25,236 bases of DNA from Anaerolineaceae bacterium UBA700 (GTDB lineage Bacteria; Chloroflexota; Anaerolineae; Anaerolineales; Anaerolineaceae). The DNA is taken from assembly GCA_002298885.1 (NCBI GenBank), contig DBMK01000301.1, positions 437 through 25,672 of the forward strand, written 5' to 3'. Every line of letters starts with the position of its first letter. Position 1 is the stretch's first letter. Under the pieces are notes generated by a model, which saw only the letters and a program-made list of their open reading frames with translations, searched no databases and was not told the origin of the DNA. The translations under genes were made by a program, and so were the position numbers. Positions 22,439 to 25,236 of the stretch are shown one piece after another.

Positions 22439-25186
22439 ATGTCCAGGACTCTGTTATCGACAAAGCTGACCGCTCCCCGCCCGCGCCAGGCGCTGGTGCC
22501 CCGTTCCAGGCTGCTGACGCTAATGGCAAAAGCCAGCGCATTTCCCTTGACGCTGGTGGTGGCGCCCCCCGGCTATGGGAAGACAACCCTGGTGAGCAGT
22601 TGGCTGAGAGAAACCAGTCTTCCTTTCACATGGCTTTCCCTCGATGACGAGGATAACGACCCCATCCGATTCCTGGATTATATCCTGACCGCCCTGCATA
22701 AAGTCCTTCCATCGATAACGCCGGAGCTGCTCGACCTGGTGCAAGGCTCGCAGTCGGCTTCGTTCGAGCCACTGGAAGCTCATCTTATCAATGAATCGGC
22801 CAATGCCGGCGATTTCATCCTGGTGCTCGATGATTTCCACGTCCTGCAATCTCAACCGGTGCTGGAACTGTTGACCCGCATCCTCGAGCACATCCCTCCC
22901 CCGCTGCATATCGTGCTCATCTCGCGCACTGACCCTCCCCTGCCCCTGGCCCGCATGCGCGCCCGCGGGCAACTGCTCGAAATCCGCTCCGAAGCGCTTC
23001 GATTTTCGGAGGACGAGATTGCTCTCTTTTACGGAAATTTGTTAGGCCTGGAAGTGAGCCGTCCGGATATTTCCGCCATCGAAGCGCGCACCGAGGGCTG
23101 GGCCGCCGGCTTGCAGCTTGCCGGCCTGGCAATGCAAAGCCTTTCCGGACAGGCAGGCAGAGATACCCACAACTTTATTTCGGACTTCACAGGAAGCCAC
23201 ACCTACATTATGGACTACCTGACCGAAGAAGTCCTCCGCCAGCAGCCCGAGCCGGTCCGCTCCTTTTTGCTGCAAACAGCAGTCCTGGAGCGCATGTGTG
23301 CACCGCTGTGTGATGCTGTGGTCGAACCCACACCTGCCGGAACCCTCGACAGCCAGGCCATGCTGGAAGCCATCGAACAAAAGCACCTGTTCGTCATCCC
23401 GATGGACGAAGAGCGGCGTTGGTACCGCTACCACCATATTTTCAAGGAGGTGCTTAACCGCCGGCTGGTGACTCTCCTCCCCGGTCAAATTCCCGGGCTT
23501 CACGCACGCGCCTCGGTATGGCACGAGGAGAACCATTCCATCCATGAGGCCATTCAACATGCCGTGAAATCAGGGGACCAGGCCCGGACAGCGCGCCTGG
23601 TGGAACGGCACGGCTGTGAATTGTTGATGAAAGGCGAGGTGGTCAACCTTTCGGGCTGGCTGTCAGCTATCGATCCATTTATCTCCACCCGCCCCTGGCT
23701 GGCAATGCAAAAAGCGTGGGCCCAGCTCCTTACCGGCCAACTGGAAAGCGCAGCGGGATGGATCGAAACGGGCGAAAACCTCCTTTCGTCGCTCGAGCCG
23801 ACCCAACACGTCCGGACCATGCAGGGCAGCTTTGCCGCAGCCCGGGCCCACCTGGCCAACCTGCAAGGAGAAACCGGTCTTGCAGCACAGTTCGCCCGGC
23901 AGGCCTTGAACTTCCTGCCCGACAGCGGCGATTTCTCGTGCAGCCTGCGCAGCGTGGCGACTTCCCTGCTGGGCGATGCCGCCTGGATGCAGGGGGATAT
24001 GGGGCAAGCCCGCCTGGCCTATGCGGAAGCTGTGCGCATTGGGCAGGGTTCCGGAAGTCCGCATACGGTGCTGATGACCAACGGCCCCCTGGCTGACGTT
24101 CTCATTGAACAGGGTCAGCTCCACCAGGCAGCCAGAGTTTTCAACGAAAGTATGCGCCTGACCGAAGAGGTGGATGGGCCCAATTCGTTCTACGCCCAAT
24201 TCATTTATTATGGGCTGAGCAGGGTGTATTACGCCTGGAACGACCTGGATAAGGCGGCTGACGCCATCGAGCAATGCGAACGGCTAGCTCGCCGGTGGGG
24301 GAATATCGGCCTGCAATCCGCCTGTCTTGCGCTCACCGTGCAGGTGCAGCGCGCCAGGGGCAGCGTTGGAGGTATGCATGAGGCGCTGGCAGCCGCCGAG
24401 AAGTTCCTGGAGGATCATCCGCTTGCACCGCGCTGGTCGATGCTGACCGAATCGGTCGCCGCCCGCATCGGGCTGGACGAGGGCAAAACGGAGAAAGCGT
24501 TCCTGTTCGTGCGGGACGCCGGGATTTCCCTCGATTTCCTCGCCAGGGAATCGCATTCTCTGCGCGCAGGCGGCGTCGACGAGCCGGTCTCTTACAAACT
24601 TGAACCGGTATATCCGGTGATGGTCCGCCTGGCCCTGATGCAGGGGAATGCAGAGACGGCGCTGGCGCTTTGCGAGCGCTTGCTTTCGGAGGCCCAGGCC
24701 GGGGAACGCGCAAAATCAATGACCGAGCTGTATATCCTCCAGGCGCTGGCGTTCCAGGCGAAGAAAGATACGCCGGGCGCGCTGGCAGCGCTGGAAAGTG
24801 CGATTGGCCTGGCGCAGCCCGAACACTCAAGCCGCGTGTTCCTGGACGAAGGGGAAAAGCTGGGTAAACTGCTGTACCAAATGAAGGCGCACGGCCAGGG
24901 CGGCGAATTTGTGGATGGGCTGCTCTTCTGCCTCGACCTTGCGAACACTGGCGAAAAGGATACTGCTCACTCTGACCAGGGCCTTTTGGTTGAGCCGTTG
25001 AGCGAAAGAGAATTGGAGGTTTTGAAATGCATCGCCAGCGGGTTGACCAACCAGGAGATCGCAGCGCAGTTCGTTATTTCCCCTAAAACCGTGAAGCGGC
25101 ATATCAGCAATATTTACGCCAAGCTGGATGCAAAAAACCGCACGCAAGCTGTTTCCCTGGCCCGCGCTCTAAGACTTATAGTCTGA
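22439..25186 (+). CDS. MalT-like large ATP-binding LuxR-family (LAL) regulator
   Basis: 915-residue STAND-type transcription activator. The start MSRTLLSTKLTAP is typical of MalT-like proteins. Walker A is APPGYGKTT (42-50), Walker B ILVLDD (127-132). The arm/winged-helix region follows, with WYRYHHIFKEVL. A long TPR-like helical sensor (about 400-830) would bind the inducer. The C-terminal LuxR helix-turn-helix is LSERELEVLKCIASGLTNQE and VKRHISNIYAKL (about 850-910). GGGAAGGAAAAG precedes the ATG. It lies 70 nt after the lipoprotein hydrolase gene on the same strand and may regulate it. MalT itself controls maltodextrin genes, but a link to the distant amylopullulanase gene is speculation. 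The last 50 nt of the window hold no visible feature. Confidence 0.93.
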   Translation: MSRTLLSTKLTAPRPRQALVPRSRLLTLMAKASAFPLTLVVAPPGYGKTTLVSSWLRETSLPFTWLSLDDEDNDPIRFLDYILTALHKVLPSITPELLDLVQGSQSASFEPLEAHLINESANAGDFILVLDDFHVLQSQPVLELLTRILEHIPPPLHIVLISRTDPPLPLARMRARGQLLEIRSEALRFSEDEIALFYGNLLGLEVSRPDISAIEARTEGWAAGLQLAGLAMQSLSGQAGRDTHNFISDFTGSHTYIMDYLTEEVLRQQPEPVRSFLLQTAVLERMCAPLCDAVVEPTPAGTLDSQAMLEAIEQKHLFVIPMDEERRWYRYHHIFKEVLNRRLVTLLPGQIPGLHARASVWHEENHSIHEAIQHAVKSGDQARTARLVERHGCELLMKGEVVNLSGWLSAIDPFISTRPWLAMQKAWAQLLTGQLESAAGWIETGENLLSSLEPTQHVRTMQGSFAAARAHLANLQGETGLAAQFARQALNFLPDSGDFSCSLRSVATSLLGDAAWMQGDMGQARLAYAEAVRIGQGSGSPHTVLMTNGPLADVLIEQGQLHQAARVFNESMRLTEEVDGPNSFYAQFIYYGLSRVYYAWNDLDKAADAIEQCERLARRWGNIGLQSACLALTVQVQRARGSVGGMHEALAAAEKFLEDHPLAPRWSMLTESVAARIGLDEGKTEKAFLFVRDAGISLDFLARESHSLRAGGVDEPVSYKLEPVYPVMVRLALMQGNAETALALCERLLSEAQAGERAKSMTELYILQALAFQAKKDTPGALAALESAIGLAQPEHSSRVFLDEGEKLGKLLYQMKAHGQGGEFVDGLLFCLDLANTGEKDTAHSDQGLLVEPLSERELEVLKCIASGLTNQEIAAQFVISPKTVKRHISNIYAKLDAKNRTQAVSLARALRLIV

Positions 25187-25236
25187 CATCGCCAGGGGTT
25201 TCAACGGCCAAAATCGACCTCACCCCCCGGCCCCCT

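Overview
The window reads as a contig from an uncultured bacterium, most likely a Chloroflexota member of the Anaerolineae type. This rests on gene style: a large secreted amylopullulanase with X25, FN3 and Ig-like modules, MarR-led ABC/HlyD operons, a giant MalT-like LuxR regulator, and a moderate-to-high GC backbone with AT-rich promoters. No rRNA or marker gene is present, so the assignment is an inference. The first ~1.6 kb is clearly richer in GC (sampled lines near 73-78%) than the rest (about 53-63%). The step falls inside the sigma-factor gene.

Layout. 1-575: end of an aldo/keto reductase. 542-2149 (minus): an ECF42-type sigma factor preceded by its DGPF/YCII partner. 2342-6952 (minus): a 1536-residue secreted GH13 amylopullulanase with a downstream hairpin. 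7122-12071 (plus): a MarR regulator with a near-consensus promoter and a perfect 12-bp palindrome, then an ABC-2 permease, an HlyD-type periplasmic adaptor and two ABC ATPases that look like a split YbhF; this is probably a drug or xenobiotic exporter. 12180-12623 (plus): thioredoxin-type arsenate reductase ArsC.

12648-18613 (minus) is the most interesting part. It is a tight run of about 12 genes headed by an ArsR-type regulator: GcvH-like lipoyl carrier, two DGC-domain (putative zinc-binding) proteins, OsmC-like protein, active-type small thioredoxin, a thioredoxin paralogue without CXXC, a tiny Cys-containing ORF, another small thioredoxin, a zinc-ribbon/ThiS-MoaD fusion with a strong internal start, a Cys-rich DUF5714 protein, a lipoate-protein ligase with its C-terminal domain, and a further thioredoxin-fold protein. 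Most junctions overlap or are under 30 nt. No glycine-cleavage P/T/L genes and no Hdr-like sulfur-oxidation genes are present. I infer a dedicated lipoyl/thiol carrier pathway in which LplA lipoylates the GcvH-like protein, thioredoxins exchange disulfides or persulfides, and the ThiS-like protein may carry sulfur. It appears to be controlled by a thiol- or metalloid-sensing ArsR. Its substrate is unknown.

18663-20719 (minus): a second arsenic module, ArsR plus a double-domain ArsM arsenite methyltransferase. Two copies of ATCGTA-N4-TACGAT act as likely operators, and a perfect 14-bp terminator separates the module from the lipoyl operon. 20872-22368 (plus): a secreted lipoprotein alpha/beta hydrolase of the S33/TAP type. 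22439-25186 (plus): a MalT-like LuxR-family ATPase regulator. No tRNA, rRNA, CRISPR array or transposase was found. No arsenite efflux pump gene (ArsB, Acr3, ArsP) is in the window.
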